From Pelomonas sp. CA6 (GTDB lineage Bacteria > Pseudomonadota > Gammaproteobacteria > Burkholderiales > Burkholderiaceae_C): DNA of 64,000 nt. The stretch covers positions 124,001 to 188,000 of the forward strand of contig NZ_JAKZFD010000011.1 of assembly GCF_022549225.1 (NCBI RefSeq), given 5' to 3'. Every line of letters begins with the position of its first letter. Positions within the stretch are counted from its first letter, which is position 1. Positions 38,207-47,803 of this stretch are shown in pieces. The position numbers were made by a program, and so were the translations under genes. Under the pieces are notes generated by a model. That model made no database searches and was not told where the DNA came from. It saw only the letters and a program-made list of their open reading frames with translations.

Positions 38207-38207
38207 C

Positions 38208-40901
38208 ATGCGCCGCGCCGACGCCCTGCGCCAAGCCTGGAGCTGGTGGTGGCAGCTCTCCTGGCCAGCCTTGCGCCGCCAGTGGGGCCGCCAGCTCGCG
38301 GCGCTGCTGACCATCGCCGTGGGGCTGGCGCTGGCCGGCGCGGTGGGCTGGATCAACGAGTCGGCGATGGCGCGCTTTGAATCCGCCGCCCGCGCCAGCG
38401 TGGCCCAGGCCGACCTCGAACTGCGCCCGTCGCCCGGCGGCGCCCCGCTGCAACGCGAGCTGATGCAACGGCTGGCCGACGACCCGGCGGTGGCCGACAT
38501 GGCGCCAGGCCTCCAGGCCCTGCTGCGCGTGCGCGCCCGCGACGACGCGACCGGGCACGGCCTGCGCCTGCTGGGGCTGGACCTGCTGCAGCTGCCGCGC
38601 TTTCATCCGCAATGGCTGCCTCGGGGCAATGGACCCGGCGACATGCCCGGTGACATGCCCGGCTCGCTGGCCGGCGGCCTGAGCCGCGGGCTGGAAGCCC
38701 CCGGCGTGTGGCTCAATGAGGCGGCGTTGCGTCTGCTGCAGCCGCCACAACCAGACGGCGCGCGCCCACCCGCCGAGGTGGCGCTGCTGCTGCCCGCACC
38801 GCCGTCGGCGAACCCGGCCTCGGCCGCGCAGTGGCAGCACCTGCCGGTGCTGGGCCGATTCGGGCCGCCGGTCGGCGAGGACGCGCAGCCCGCGCTGCTG
38901 ATGGACATCGCCTGGGCGCAGCAGCTGCTGCAGCGCCGCGACCTGGACCTGCTGATGCTGCGCCTGCACCCCGAGGCCGGCGACCCCGTGGCCTGGGCGG
39001 CGCGCCAGGCGCTGCCGTCCGGCGTGCAGGCCCTGCCGCCGGCCGAGCGTGCCGATGCGCGCGCCCGCGAAGCGCGCCGGCTCAGCACCGCCTATCGGCT
39101 CAATCTCGGTGTGCTGTCGCTGATGGCCTTGTTCGTCGGCGCCTTCATGGTCTTCGCGGTGCATTCGCTCGGCGTCGCGCAGCGCCTGCCGCAGCTGGCG
39201 CTGCTCAGCGTGCTGGGCATGAGCGCGCGCCAGCGCCAGCGCCTGCTGCTGCTGGAAGCCGTGGCACTGGGCCTGCTCGGTTCGCTGCTGGGCCTGGTGC
39301 TGGCCCTGGCGCTGGCCCAGCTGGGCCTGGCCCGGCTGGGCGGCGACCTGGGCGCGGCCGGCGTCGGGGGCATGGTCGCCGGCCTGGGCGGAGCCGCGCC
39401 GCCGCGGCTCAATCCGGCGCCGCTCTCGGTACTGGGCCTGCTGTTGCTGGGCCCGCTGCTGAGCGTGGCCGCGGCCGCCTGGCCGCTGGCGCGGCTGCGC
39501 CGCCTGCCCGCGGCCCAGGTGCTCAAGGGCGTGTCGGCCGGGCTCGGCCAGGCGGACGCGGCCACGCGGGCGCGCCGTGCCGCACCGCTGCTGCTGGCCG
39601 CCGCCGGGGTCGCCGCGCTGCTGCCTGGTCTGTGGACGCCCTATCTGGCGATGCTGCTGCTGGTGGCCGGCGCGCTGGCCGGCGTGCCTTGGCTGCTGGC
39701 CGCGCTGGGTCGCCTTGCGGCGCCCTGGACCCGCCGCCATGCCCTGCCGCTGCTGGCCGCGCAACGCGCCGCCGACCAGGCCGGCGAGGCCGGCCGGCAG
39801 ATCGCCGGTGTGCTGGTGGCGCTGGCGCTGGCCGTCGCCATGCTGGTGATGGTGCACAGCTTCCGGCTCTCGCTGTCGGACTGGCTGGAGCGCATGCTGC
39901 CGGCCGACCTCTACCTGCGCAGCGCGCTGCGCGACGTCCGGGGCCAGGTCTTGCCCCCGGCGCTGCTGCAACAGGCGGCGGCGCTGCCCGGCGTGGCGCG
40001 CGTCGCGCCGCAGCTCAGCCGCGAGCTGTCGCTGGCGCGCGCCGCGGCCCCGGCCGGTCCGGGCCTCGCGGTGCAGCTGCTCGCGCGCGAGGTGCCGCCC
40101 GCGGCGCGCCTGCCGCTGCAGGGCGAGGCGCAAGACCTGGCACCCGGTCAGGTCGGCGTTTACATCAACGAGGCGCTGCGCGACGCGCTGGACCTGCGCC
40201 CCGGCGACGCGCTGCGGCTGCAGGGCGAGCACGCCATGGCCGTGTGGGTGCGAGGAGTCTGGCGCGACTACAGCCGCCAGTCGCCGGCCCTGCTGATGCA
40301 GCGCCAGGACTGGCTGACGCTGGGCGGCGACGCGGCCGTCACCGAACTGGCGCTGTGGCTGACGCCGGACGCCGACGAGGGCCGCGTGCAGGCCGCGCTG
40401 CGCCGCCTCTCGGGCGACGCGCAGGCGCTGGAGCTCGCGTCATCCGGCGAGCTGCGCCGCGTGTCGCTGCAGCTCTTCGAGCGCAGCTTCGCGATCACCG
40501 CCTGGCTGCAGGCCGTGGCGTTGGGGCTGGGCCTGTTCGGCGTCGCCACCGGGCTGTCGGCGCAGCTGCTGGCGCGTCGGCGCGAGTTCGGGCTGCTGCT
40601 GCACCTGGGGCTGACACGCGCGATGCTGCGCCGCCTGGTGCTGGGCGAGACCCTGGTGCAGACCCTGGCCGGCGCCGGCGCCGGGCTGCTCGCCGGGCTG
40701 GCGATCAGCGCGCTGCTGGTGTTCCAGCTCAACCCGCGCAGCTTTCACTGGAGCATGGACTGGCATCCGCCCTGGCCGGCGCTCGCGCTACTGCTGGCGC
40801 TGACCCTGGGCGCGACGTTGCTGACCGCGGCCGTGGCCAGCGCGCTGGCCCTGCGGCGCGGCCAGGGCGAGGCGCTGCGCGCGGTGCGGGAGGATTGGTG
40901 A
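38208..40901 (+). CDS. FtsX-like ABC permease (AttF/AttG- or YbbP-type)
   Basis: An 897-residue membrane protein with two FtsX/MacB-like halves. A first helix near residue 28 (LAALLTIAVGLALAGAVGWI) is followed by a large periplasmic domain and helices near 300-420. A second set lies around 455-560, another periplasmic domain, then the last three helices (about 765-890: VALGLGLFGVATGLSAQLL, LLAGLAISALLVFQL, LLALTLGATLLTAAV). It couples ATP use by the preceding protein to mechanical work or lipid/peptide export. It overlaps the next gene by one base (TGATG). Confidence 0.88.
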   Translation: MRRADALRQAWSWWWQLSWPALRRQWGRQLAALLTIAVGLALAGAVGWINESAMARFESAARASVAQADLELRPSPGGAPLQRELMQRLADDPAVADMAPGLQALLRVRARDDATGHGLRLLGLDLLQLPRFHPQWLPRGNGPGDMPGDMPGSLAGGLSRGLEAPGVWLNEAALRLLQPPQPDGARPPAEVALLLPAPPSANPASAAQWQHLPVLGRFGPPVGEDAQPALLMDIAWAQQLLQRRDLDLLMLRLHPEAGDPVAWAARQALPSGVQALPPAERADARAREARRLSTAYRLNLGVLSLMALFVGAFMVFAVHSLGVAQRLPQLALLSVLGMSARQRQRLLLLEAVALGLLGSLLGLVLALALAQLGLARLGGDLGAAGVGGMVAGLGGAAPPRLNPAPLSVLGLLLLGPLLSVAAAAWPLARLRRLPAAQVLKGVSAGLGQADAATRARRAAPLLLAAAGVAALLPGLWTPYLAMLLLVAGALAGVPWLLAALGRLAAPWTRRHALPLLAAQRAADQAGEAGRQIAGVLVALALAVAMLVMVHSFRLSLSDWLERMLPADLYLRSALRDVRGQVLPPALLQQAAALPGVARVAPQLSRELSLARAAAPAGPGLAVQLLAREVPPAARLPLQGEAQDLAPGQVGVYINEALRDALDLRPGDALRLQGEHAMAVWVRGVWRDYSRQSPALLMQRQDWLTLGGDAAVTELALWLTPDADEGRVQAALRRLSGDAQALELASSGELRRVSLQLFERSFAITAWLQAVALGLGLFGVATGLSAQLLARRREFGLLLHLGLTRAMLRRLVLGETLVQTLAGAGAGLLAGLAISALLVFQLNPRSFHWSMDWHPPWPALALLLALTLGATLLTAAVASALALRRGQGEALRAVREDW

Positions 40902-42058
40902 TGGACCCGACAAGACCGCTGCCATCCCCCGCCCGCCGTCTTCTGCTGCGCGGGCTGGGCCGCGCCGGCGCGACACTGGGCCTGCTCGCGCTGGCGCGCC
41001 CGTCCGGAGCGCTGTCGCGCGAGCCGCTGCGCTTCCCGCGCGACCACGGTGCCCACCCCGACGCGCGCATCGAATGGTGGTATGTCACCGGGCTGTTGAC
41101 GCCGGCGCGGGCCGCGGCACCCAGTCATGGCTTCCAGCTGACCTTCTTCCGCCTGCGCCGACCGCTCAAGGCGGCGCTGCAAGCGCGCGACTTCGCGCCC
41201 GACCAGTTGCTGCTGGCGCACGCGGCGCTGTCCGATCTCGCCCGCCAGCGCCTGGTGCACGACCAGCGCCTGGCGCGGCTGGCCGGCAGCGGCCTGGCTC
41301 GCGCCGACGAAAGGGACACGCGGCTGCGCCTGGGCGACTGGACCCTGGAGCGCGACGCGCTGGCCGGCGGCCTGAGCCGCTACCGGCTGGCGCTGCGCAG
41401 CGACGCCGCGGACTTCGCGCTGCGCCTGACGCTGGACGCCCCCCAAGCACCGCTGCTGCAGGGCAACGCGGGCTGGTCGCGCAAGGGGCCGGGCCCGGCC
41501 CAGGCCAGCCGCTACATCAGCGAGCCGCAGCTGCGCGGGGCGGGCCAACTCGTCACGCCCGGGCAGGCCGCGCGGGAGCGGCCCGTGCAGGCGCTCGCGT
41601 GGCTGGACCATGAGTGGAGCGACGAACTGCTGGGCGGCGCCGCGGACGAGACGCAGCGCGCTCAGGGCTGGGACTGGCTGGGCATCAACCTGCACGACGG
41701 CTCGGCGCTGACGCTGTTCCGCCTGCGCCATGCCGACGGCCGCGTGCTGTGGAGCGGCGGCAGCTGGCGCGAGGCCGACGGCCGCTCCGAAGACCTGCAG
41801 CAGCGCGTCCGCCTGGAGCCGCTGGCCCATTGGCAAAGCCCGCTGTCGCTCGCCCGCTATCCGGTGCGCTGGCAGCTGCGGACGCCGCGCGGCGACTTCC
41901 TGCTGCAGGCCTTGTTCGAGGCCCAGGAGGTCGACGCGCGCCGCAGCAGCGGCCTGCTCTATTGGGAGGGCGCGGCGCGGCTGAGCACGCCGGACGGCCG
42001 AGAACTGGGCCTGGGCTACCTGGAGATGACCGGCTACGCGGAGCGCGTGCCGCTGTGA
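40901..42058 (+). CDS. AttH/CrtC-like lipocalin-fold exported protein
   Basis: A 385-residue protein with a Tat-like leader (RRLLLRGLGRAGATLGLLALARPSGA), then the AttH/carotenoid 1,2-hydratase-like double lipocalin. It has FPRDHGAHPDARIEWWYVTG, FQLTFFRLRRPL, SRYISEPQLRGAG, ALAWLDHEWSDELLG, and a C-terminal GLLYWEGAARLS and LGYLEMTGYAERVPL. Despite distant relation to CrtC, no carotenoid genes are present. The ATPase-permease-AttH order is the conserved att-type export operon, so this is probably its periplasmic partner. Ligand unknown. Confidence 0.85.
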   Translation: MDPTRPLPSPARRLLLRGLGRAGATLGLLALARPSGALSREPLRFPRDHGAHPDARIEWWYVTGLLTPARAAAPSHGFQLTFFRLRRPLKAALQARDFAPDQLLLAHAALSDLARQRLVHDQRLARLAGSGLARADERDTRLRLGDWTLERDALAGGLSRYRLALRSDAADFALRLTLDAPQAPLLQGNAGWSRKGPGPAQASRYISEPQLRGAGQLVTPGQAARERPVQALAWLDHEWSDELLGGAADETQRAQGWDWLGINLHDGSALTLFRLRHADGRVLWSGGSWREADGRSEDLQQRVRLEPLAHWQSPLSLARYPVRWQLRTPRGDFLLQALFEAQEVDARRSSGLLYWEGAARLSTPDGRELGLGYLEMTGYAERVPL

Positions 42059-42726
42059 CGCTGCGGTCCGGGGAGCGGCGCGTCGCTGACCAGGCGCACG
42101 CAGTTGCGCCCCGCCGAACGCGCCAGCGCCAGCGACTGCTGGGCCTGCATCCACAGCAGCTGAGCCTGCGCCCGGTTGCTTTCCGGGACCAGCAACAGCG
42201 GATCGTGCGCCGGCGGCCAGACCGCGACCCCCACCGAGGCGCTGAGCTTTTGCGCGCCCCCGCGCAGGCCCTGCACCGCGGCGCGCAGGCGCTCGCCCGC
42301 GTCGACCGCGCCCAGCGCGTCGGTGAAGGGCAGATAGCAGGCGTACTGCCCCTGACTCATGGGGCTGAGGCTGTCGCTCTGCCGCAACTGCGCCTGCAGC
42401 GTGCGGTGCAGCTGCTGCAGCAGCGCCGCGTCGCGCCCGGCCTGCAGGCGCAGCGTGGACCAGCCGTCCAGTTCCACCAGCAGCAGCGCGCCGCTGCTGT
42501 GCTTGTAGCGCCAGAGCCGGGCCGCCTCGCGGACCAGCAGCTCCAGCAGCTCATGCTCGCTCCATTCGCGCGGCAGCGGCGCTGCCTCGGCCGGGCCGCC
42601 GGGCTCAGGGTCGGCGGTCGCGCCGAACAGGCGGCGGAACCCGCGCGCGACACGGGCGCCGAGGCTGGCGCGAAGGCTCATGGATGCCGACGCCTTGTCG
42701 GCCGGAGAGAGTCGGGCTTGCTGCAT
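42034..42726 (-). CDS. Degenerate GGDEF-domain protein
   Basis: A 230-residue cytosolic protein. From about residue 75 it follows the GGDEF fold (ALLLVELDGWSTLRLQAGRDAALLQQLHRTLQ, RLRAAVQGL, LSASVGVAVWP, and QAQQSLALARSAGRNCVRLV). The catalytic GG(D/E)EF is replaced by SQGQYACYLP, so it should not make c-di-GMP; it may bind GTP, or act as a structural or regulatory remnant. ATG 42726 is used; 42681 is an alternative. Its 3' end overlaps the convergent AttH-like gene by 25 bases. Confidence 0.75.
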   Translation of the reverse strand: MQQARLSPADKASASMSLRASLGARVARGFRRLFGATADPEPGGPAEAAPLPREWSEHELLELLVREAARLWRYKHSSGALLLVELDGWSTLRLQAGRDAALLQQLHRTLQAQLRQSDSLSPMSQGQYACYLPFTDALGAVDAGERLRAAVQGLRGGAQKLSASVGVAVWPPAHDPLLLVPESNRAQAQLLWMQAQQSLALARSAGRNCVRLVSDAPLPGPQRHSGTRSA

Positions 42727-42908
42727 GACCGGTTCCAGCGTCCCCTGTCGGAGAGGAGGGTCTCACTATTGCAGCACAGTGCGGGGCGTCCGGGTGAACC
42801 GTCCGACCACCAAGACCGGGGGACAGCCAGGGCTTTCACGCCGCGCACCCGGGAGCGTTGACGCGCGGCACCGGGAAAACCCGGCGCCGCCCGCGGCCCG
42901 CTCTCGCG

Positions 42909-44462
42909 TCAGTGCGCCCCGCCGGCATCCACCGGCGCGCCGACGCGCGGCGGACGGCGGGTCAGCCAGATGAAGGCGATCAGGCCCAGGAACATCCAGG
43001 CCGAGGCCAGGAAAATGTCGTCCGCGGCGCGAGTGAACGCCTGTTGGTCCACCAATCGATTGACATAGGCCAATGCCTGCTCGGCGCTGAAGCCGCTGCC
43101 CTGCAGGCTGGCCACGCTCTGGTTCAGCACCGGGTCGCCCTGGGCCAGCTTCTCGGCCAGGTGATGGTGGTGCAGGGTCGCGCGGTTCTCCCACAGCGTG
43201 GTCGAGATGGAGGTGCCCATCGCGCCGGCCGTGATGCGCACGAAGTTGGACAGGCCGGCCGCCGCGGCGATGCGATCGGGCGTGATGCCCGACAGGGTCA
43301 GCGTGGTCAGCGGGATGAAGAAGAAGGCCAGCGCCGCCCCCTGCAGCACCGTGGGCACCATGATGGTGGCCAGGTCGGTCTGGGTGGTGAACTGGGCCCG
43401 CATCATCAGCACGATGGCGAACATCACGAAGGCGAAGCTGGCCATCGCGCGCGGATCCCAGCTGCCCACCTTGCGCCCCACCAGCGGCGACAGCAGGATG
43501 GCCAGCACCCCCACCGGCGCGAGCGCAAAGCCTGCCGCGGTGGCGGTGTAAGCCATGTGCTGCTGCAGCCACAGCGGCAGCAGCACCACGTTGCCGAAGA
43601 ACAGGCCATAGGCCACCGACAGCACCGCCGCCCCGAAGAGGAAGTTGCGCCGCGCGAACAGCCGCAGGTCCACGACCGGATGCGCGTCGGTCAGCTCCCA
43701 GACGAGGAAGAACAGGAAGCCGACCACGGCCACCACGGCCAGCAGCTGGATCTCTCCGGAGGCGAACCAGTCCAGCTCCTTGCCCTTGTCCAGCATGATC
43801 TGCAGCGCGCCCACCCACAGCACCAGCAGCGCGAGGCCGATGGTGTCGATGGGCAGCTTGCGGATCGGCGTCTCGCGCTGGCGGTAGATGCTCCAGGTCA
43901 GGCCGGCGGCGAACAGGCCCACCGGCACGTTGATGTAGAAGATCCAGGGCCAGCTGACGTTGTCGGTGATCCAGCCGCCCAGCAAGGGCCCGACGACCGG
44001 CGCGACCAGCGTGGTCATGCCCCAGAGCGCCAGCGCCGTGCCGGCCTTGTGGCGCGGATAGCTGGACAGCAGCAGGGTCTGCGACAGCGGAATCATGGGC
44101 CCGGCCACCAGGCCCTGGAAGACGCGCGCGGCGACCAGCATCTCCAGCGAATGCGCGAAGCCGCACAACCAGGACGCGAGCACGAACAGCAGCACGCTCA
44201 TCGTGAACAGGCGCACCGCGCCGAAGCGCTGCGTCAGCCAGCCGGTGAGCGGCACCGAGATCGCGTTGGCGACGCCGAAGCTCGTGATCACCCAGGTGCC
44301 CTGCACCGGGCTCACGCCCAGGTCGCCGGCGATCGCCGGCAGCGACACGTTGGCGATGGACGAGTCCAGCACGTTCATGAAGGTGGCCAGCGACAGCGAC
44401 AGCGTCCCCAGCACCAGCGCCCCGCCCTTGAGCGGCGGCGGGCTCATCTCGTTCGCGTTCAT
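42909..44462 (-). CDS. emrB: EmrB-type DHA2 multidrug efflux permease
   Basis: A 517-residue major facilitator with 14 predicted helices. It has the DHA2 signatures LDSSIANVSLPAIAGDLGVSP with GTWVITSFGVANAISVPLTGWL and, in the middle, ALWGMTTLVAPVVGPLLGGWI (motif C of drug/H+ antiporters). It exports hydrophobic drugs or uncouplers through a periplasmic adaptor and an outer-membrane channel. It is the last gene of the marR-nodT-emrA-emrB operon, 13 bases after emrA. Confidence 0.93.
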   Translation of the reverse strand: MNANEMSPPPLKGGALVLGTLSLSLATFMNVLDSSIANVSLPAIAGDLGVSPVQGTWVITSFGVANAISVPLTGWLTQRFGAVRLFTMSVLLFVLASWLCGFAHSLEMLVAARVFQGLVAGPMIPLSQTLLLSSYPRHKAGTALALWGMTTLVAPVVGPLLGGWITDNVSWPWIFYINVPVGLFAAGLTWSIYRQRETPIRKLPIDTIGLALLVLWVGALQIMLDKGKELDWFASGEIQLLAVVAVVGFLFFLVWELTDAHPVVDLRLFARRNFLFGAAVLSVAYGLFFGNVVLLPLWLQQHMAYTATAAGFALAPVGVLAILLSPLVGRKVGSWDPRAMASFAFVMFAIVLMMRAQFTTQTDLATIMVPTVLQGAALAFFFIPLTTLTLSGITPDRIAAAAGLSNFVRITAGAMGTSISTTLWENRATLHHHHLAEKLAQGDPVLNQSVASLQGSGFSAEQALAYVNRLVDQQAFTRAADDIFLASAWMFLGLIAFIWLTRRPPRVGAPVDAGGAH

Positions 44463-44475
44463 GGGGCGGTTCCGC

Positions 44476-45741
44476 TCAGGCCTTGCCGCCGGTCTTGGCC
44501 GCGGCTTGCGGCTTCTTCTGGCCCAGGTGGGTCGCGATGATGCGCGTCACGGCCTCGTCGGCCGCCTTGTCCTGGGCGTCATAGATCGCGGTCTGCGCGG
44601 CCGGCGCGGCGCGCGAGCCCTGGGCCAGGCTCTGGCCGTCCTGCTGGCGCACGTCCACCTCGGCGACCATGGACAGGCCCACGCGCAGCGGATGCTCGGC
44701 GACTTCCTTGGCATCCAGCTGGATGCGCACCGGCACGCGCTGCACCACCTTGATCCAGTTGCCGGTCGCGTTCTGCGCCGGCAGCAGCGCGAACGCGGCG
44801 CCGGTGCCCGCGCCCAGGCCCTGGACCGTGCCGTGGTATTCCTGCTTCTTGCCGTAGACGTCGGCGGTCAGGCGCACCGGCTGGCCCATGCGCAGCCGCG
44901 CCAGCTGGCCTTCCTTGAAGTTGGCGTCCACCCAGACCTGTTGCAGACCCACGACCGCCATCAGCGGATTGCCGGCGGCGACGCGCTGGCCCGGCTGCAC
45001 CGAGCGGCGCGCGACCCAGCCGTCCACCGGCGCGAGCAGCTCGGTACGCTGCAGCGCCAGATAGGTTTCGCGCACGCGCGCCGCGGCGCGCAGCACATTG
45101 GGATGCTGGCTCACGTCCACGCCCTCGGTCAGGGCCTGGTTGGATTCGCGCTGCTCGCGCGCCGCCAGCACGGCGGACTGCGCCGCGGCCACCGCGCTGC
45201 GCGCCGCGCTCAGCTGAGCCTGGGCGTGCTCCAGCTCTTCCTTGCTGACGGCGCCGCTGGCCAGCAGCGGCTGGCGGCGCTGCACGTCGGCCTGCAGCCG
45301 TGCCATCTCGGACTGGGCCCGGGCCAGCTCGGCCTCGCGCACCTGCACCTGGGCGGACAGCGTCGCATTGTTGGCATAGAGGGTGCGGACCTCGCGCACG
45401 GTCTGCGCCAGCTGGGCCTCGGCCTGCTCCAGCGCCACGCGCGCATCGGCCGGGTCCAGGCTCACCAGGCGCTGGCCGGCCTTCACGTAGTCGGTGTCGT
45501 CGGCGAAGATGGCGCGCACCGTGCCGCCGACCAGCGGCGTGATCTGCGCGACATTGGCCTGCACATAGGCGTTGTCGGTGCTCTCGTAGTTGCGGCCCAC
45601 CAGCCACTCGTAGCCGAAGTAGGCCAGCGCGCCCACCACCACGACCGCGGCCACGGCGGTGAGGCCCTTCTTGCGGGCGGGATTGGCGGCGGGGGTGGAG
45701 GCGGCAGGGGCGGCGGGGGCGCGGTCGTTGGAATTGCTCAT
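44476..45741 (-). CDS. emrA: EmrA-type membrane fusion protein
   Basis: A 421-residue HlyD-family adaptor. An N-terminal membrane helix (KGLTAVAAVVVVGALAYFGYEWLV) is followed by a biotinyl-lipoyl half (NYESTDNAYVQANVAQITPLVGGTV), a long coiled-coil (about 100-200, VALEQAEAQLAQTVREVRTLY) and the second lipoyl half (LAPVDGWVARRSVQPGQRVAAG). It bridges EmrB to the NodT channel. The C-terminal tail is Ala/Lys-rich. In the operon it lies between nodT and emrB. Confidence 0.93.
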   Translation of the reverse strand: MSNSNDRAPAAPAASTPAANPARKKGLTAVAAVVVVGALAYFGYEWLVGRNYESTDNAYVQANVAQITPLVGGTVRAIFADDTDYVKAGQRLVSLDPADARVALEQAEAQLAQTVREVRTLYANNATLSAQVQVREAELARAQSEMARLQADVQRRQPLLASGAVSKEELEHAQAQLSAARSAVAAAQSAVLAAREQRESNQALTEGVDVSQHPNVLRAAARVRETYLALQRTELLAPVDGWVARRSVQPGQRVAAGNPLMAVVGLQQVWVDANFKEGQLARLRMGQPVRLTADVYGKKQEYHGTVQGLGAGTGAAFALLPAQNATGNWIKVVQRVPVRIQLDAKEVAEHPLRVGLSMVAEVDVRQQDGQSLAQGSRAAPAAQTAIYDAQDKAADEAVTRIIATHLGQKKPQAAAKTGGKA

Positions 45742-45784
45742 GGTGTCGGCGTGTTCTTGAGGGTGCGTTCTCGACGGCGGGCGT

Positions 45785-47263
45785 TCAGCCGCGCCGTGCC
45801 GGGTCGGTGTTCGGGCCGGTGGCGGCGTCCAGGCCGCCCCCCAGCGCGCGGATCAGCAGAATCTGGGTGTCCAGCGACTGCGCCTGCAGGTCCAGCATCT
45901 GGCGCTGCTGCAGCAGCTGCTGCTGGCGCGCCTGCAACGGCAGCAGCTGGTTGGCCAGGCCGGCCTGCTCGCGCGAGTGGGCCAGCTGCAGCTGCGCTTG
46001 GGCATTCGCGAGCAGCTGCTGCTGGGCCTGCTGCTGCGCCTGCAGCGCGCGCAGGCTGCCGTAGAAGTCGGCGGCCTCGCGCGCGGCGTCCAGCAGCGTG
46101 GCGTTGTACAGCGCCACCGCGGCGTCCTGCTCGGCCGCGCTGCCGCGCAGCTGGGCGCGCAGCCGACCGGTGTCGAACAGCGGCAGGCGCAGCGCCGGGC
46201 CGACGCCCAACTGATGGCTGCCCGACTTGAACAGCTGGTCGAAGCCGATCGAGCTGAAGCCGGCGAAGGCGCTGATGTTGACGCTGGGATAGAACAGCGC
46301 GCGCGCGGCCCGCACGTCCTGGGCCGTGGCTTCCACGCGGGCCCGGGCCGAGGCCAGATCGGGCCGGCGGCCCAGCAGGTCCAGCGTGGGCTCACCCTGC
46401 CAGGCCAGCGCCGCGGGCAGCCGGGCCTGCAGGTCCTTCAGCGCGTCGGGCCCCTGCCCGCTCAGCGCGGCCAGCTGGCGCCGCAGCAGCGCCGCCTGGT
46501 CCTGCAGCGCCAGCAGCTGGCGCTGCAGCTCCGGCACCGGCGCCTCGGCCTGGCGCAGCGCCTGCGCGTCGTCCAGGCCGGCCTGGCTGCGCTGACGAAT
46601 CAGCTGCAGGCTCTGCTCGCGCAGCGCGATCTGCTGCCGCGCCAGGTCCTGCTGCGCGAGGTTGCGCGCCAGCGCCATGTAGCCGCGCGCGAGGCCGGTC
46701 GCCAGGCCCTGGCGGGCCGACTCGGCCTCGGCCTCGGCCATGCGTTTCGTGCCCAGCGCCGATTGCAGCGCGGCCTCGTGGCGGCCGAAGAAGTCCCACT
46801 CATAGTTCAACCCCAGCTGCACCGTGGCGGTGGTGCGCACGCTGCCGGCGATGGGCGGCGGGTAGAGGCCGTGCTCCGGATAGCGCTGGCGCATCGCGTC
46901 CACGCCCAGGCCGAACGTCGGCCGGTCCGCGGCTTCGGCATGGCCGACCAGCGCCTCGGCCTTGGCCACGCGGGCACGCGCCAGCGCCAGGCTGGGCGAC
47001 TGCGCCAGCGCCCGCTCGATCAGCGCGTCCAGCTGGGCGTCCTGGTAGCCCTGCCACCAGCGCGACTGCGGCGCGGACGTGCCACCGTCCGGCAGGCCCA
47101 GGGCCTGCGGCGGCAGCTCGGGCTGCGCCTGGGGCAAGGTCGGGATGGGCGCGCAGGCGGCGGCCAGCAGGGCCAGCGCCAGCGCGGCGGCCAGCACGGC
47201 GGGCCGGGGCTGGCCCGGGCGGCCGGCCAGGGCGGCGCGGGAATCAGGAACGGGCGTCGTCAT
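45785..47263 (-). CDS. NodT-family outer-membrane efflux lipoprotein
   Basis: A 492-residue TolC-like channel subunit. It has a lipoprotein signal with lipobox LLAAACAP (Cys near residue 37) and two repeats of the outer-membrane efflux fold (WWQGYQDAQLDALIERALAQSPSLALARARV, and RPDLASARARVEATAQDVRAARALFYPSVNISAFAG). Long Gln/Leu/Ala-rich coiled-coil stretches complete the fold. It forms the outer-membrane exit of the Emr pump. Start ATG 47263 lies inside the end of the marR gene (20-base overlap), so translation is coupled. Confidence 0.92.
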   Translation of the reverse strand: MTTPVPDSRAALAGRPGQPRPAVLAAALALALLAAACAPIPTLPQAQPELPPQALGLPDGGTSAPQSRWWQGYQDAQLDALIERALAQSPSLALARARVAKAEALVGHAEAADRPTFGLGVDAMRQRYPEHGLYPPPIAGSVRTTATVQLGLNYEWDFFGRHEAALQSALGTKRMAEAEAESARQGLATGLARGYMALARNLAQQDLARQQIALREQSLQLIRQRSQAGLDDAQALRQAEAPVPELQRQLLALQDQAALLRRQLAALSGQGPDALKDLQARLPAALAWQGEPTLDLLGRRPDLASARARVEATAQDVRAARALFYPSVNISAFAGFSSIGFDQLFKSGSHQLGVGPALRLPLFDTGRLRAQLRGSAAEQDAAVALYNATLLDAAREAADFYGSLRALQAQQQAQQQLLANAQAQLQLAHSREQAGLANQLLPLQARQQQLLQQRQMLDLQAQSLDTQILLIRALGGGLDAATGPNTDPARRG

Positions 47264-47765
47264 CGGAGGCTTCCTCGCTCTTCTTGTGGGCCAGCGCCTG
47301 GCCATTGGCGACCATGCGCTGCAGCAGGTGAATCAGGGTGCGGAATTCGGTCTCGGTGAAGCCGGCCAGGTGCGCGTTGAACACCTCGGACAGCACCTCG
47401 GGGGCCTTGCGCAGCCGACGGTGGCCGGCCTCGCTGAGGGAAACGGTGACGACGCGCCGGTCCTCGCTGGAGCGCTCGCGCTGGATCAGGCCCTTGGCCT
47501 CCAGCCGGTCCAGCAGTCGGGTCATCGCCCCGCCGTCCATCGCCAGGTCGCGCGCCAGCGCCGCGCTGGCGGTGGGCCCACCGAAGCGCAGACGCAGCAG
47601 CACCGGCCACTGGGCATGGGTCAGGTCATGCGGGCCCAGCACGCGGTCGGCCTCGGCCACCATGGACTGCTTGATCTGGCGCATGAGCCAGCCCAGGCTC
47701 TCCTCGCTGGAAAAGCTGTCGGCACGGTAGAAACGAGCCGGCTCGCTCGGCTTGTCGATCGACAT
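47244..47765 (-). CDS. MarR-family repressor of the efflux operon
   Basis: A 173-residue winged-helix repressor. It has LTHAQWPVLLRLRFGGPTASAALARDLAMDGGAMTRLLDRLEAKGLIQRERSSEDRRVVTVSLSEAG (residues about 60-130), including the wing DRRVV. It is first in the efflux operon and sits under a 28-base near-palindrome, so autorepression relieved by a drug is the expected control. It overlaps the nodT start by 20 bases. Confidence 0.93.
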   Translation of the reverse strand: MSIDKPSEPARFYRADSFSSEESLGWLMRQIKQSMVAEADRVLGPHDLTHAQWPVLLRLRFGGPTASAALARDLAMDGGAMTRLLDRLEAKGLIQRERSSEDRRVVTVSLSEAGHRRLRKAPEVLSEVFNAHLAGFTETEFRTLIHLLQRMVANGQALAHKKSEEASDDDARS

Positions 47766-47803
47766 GGCAGCAGCGCACACAGGCGCCTCGATACAGTTGA
47801 GGC

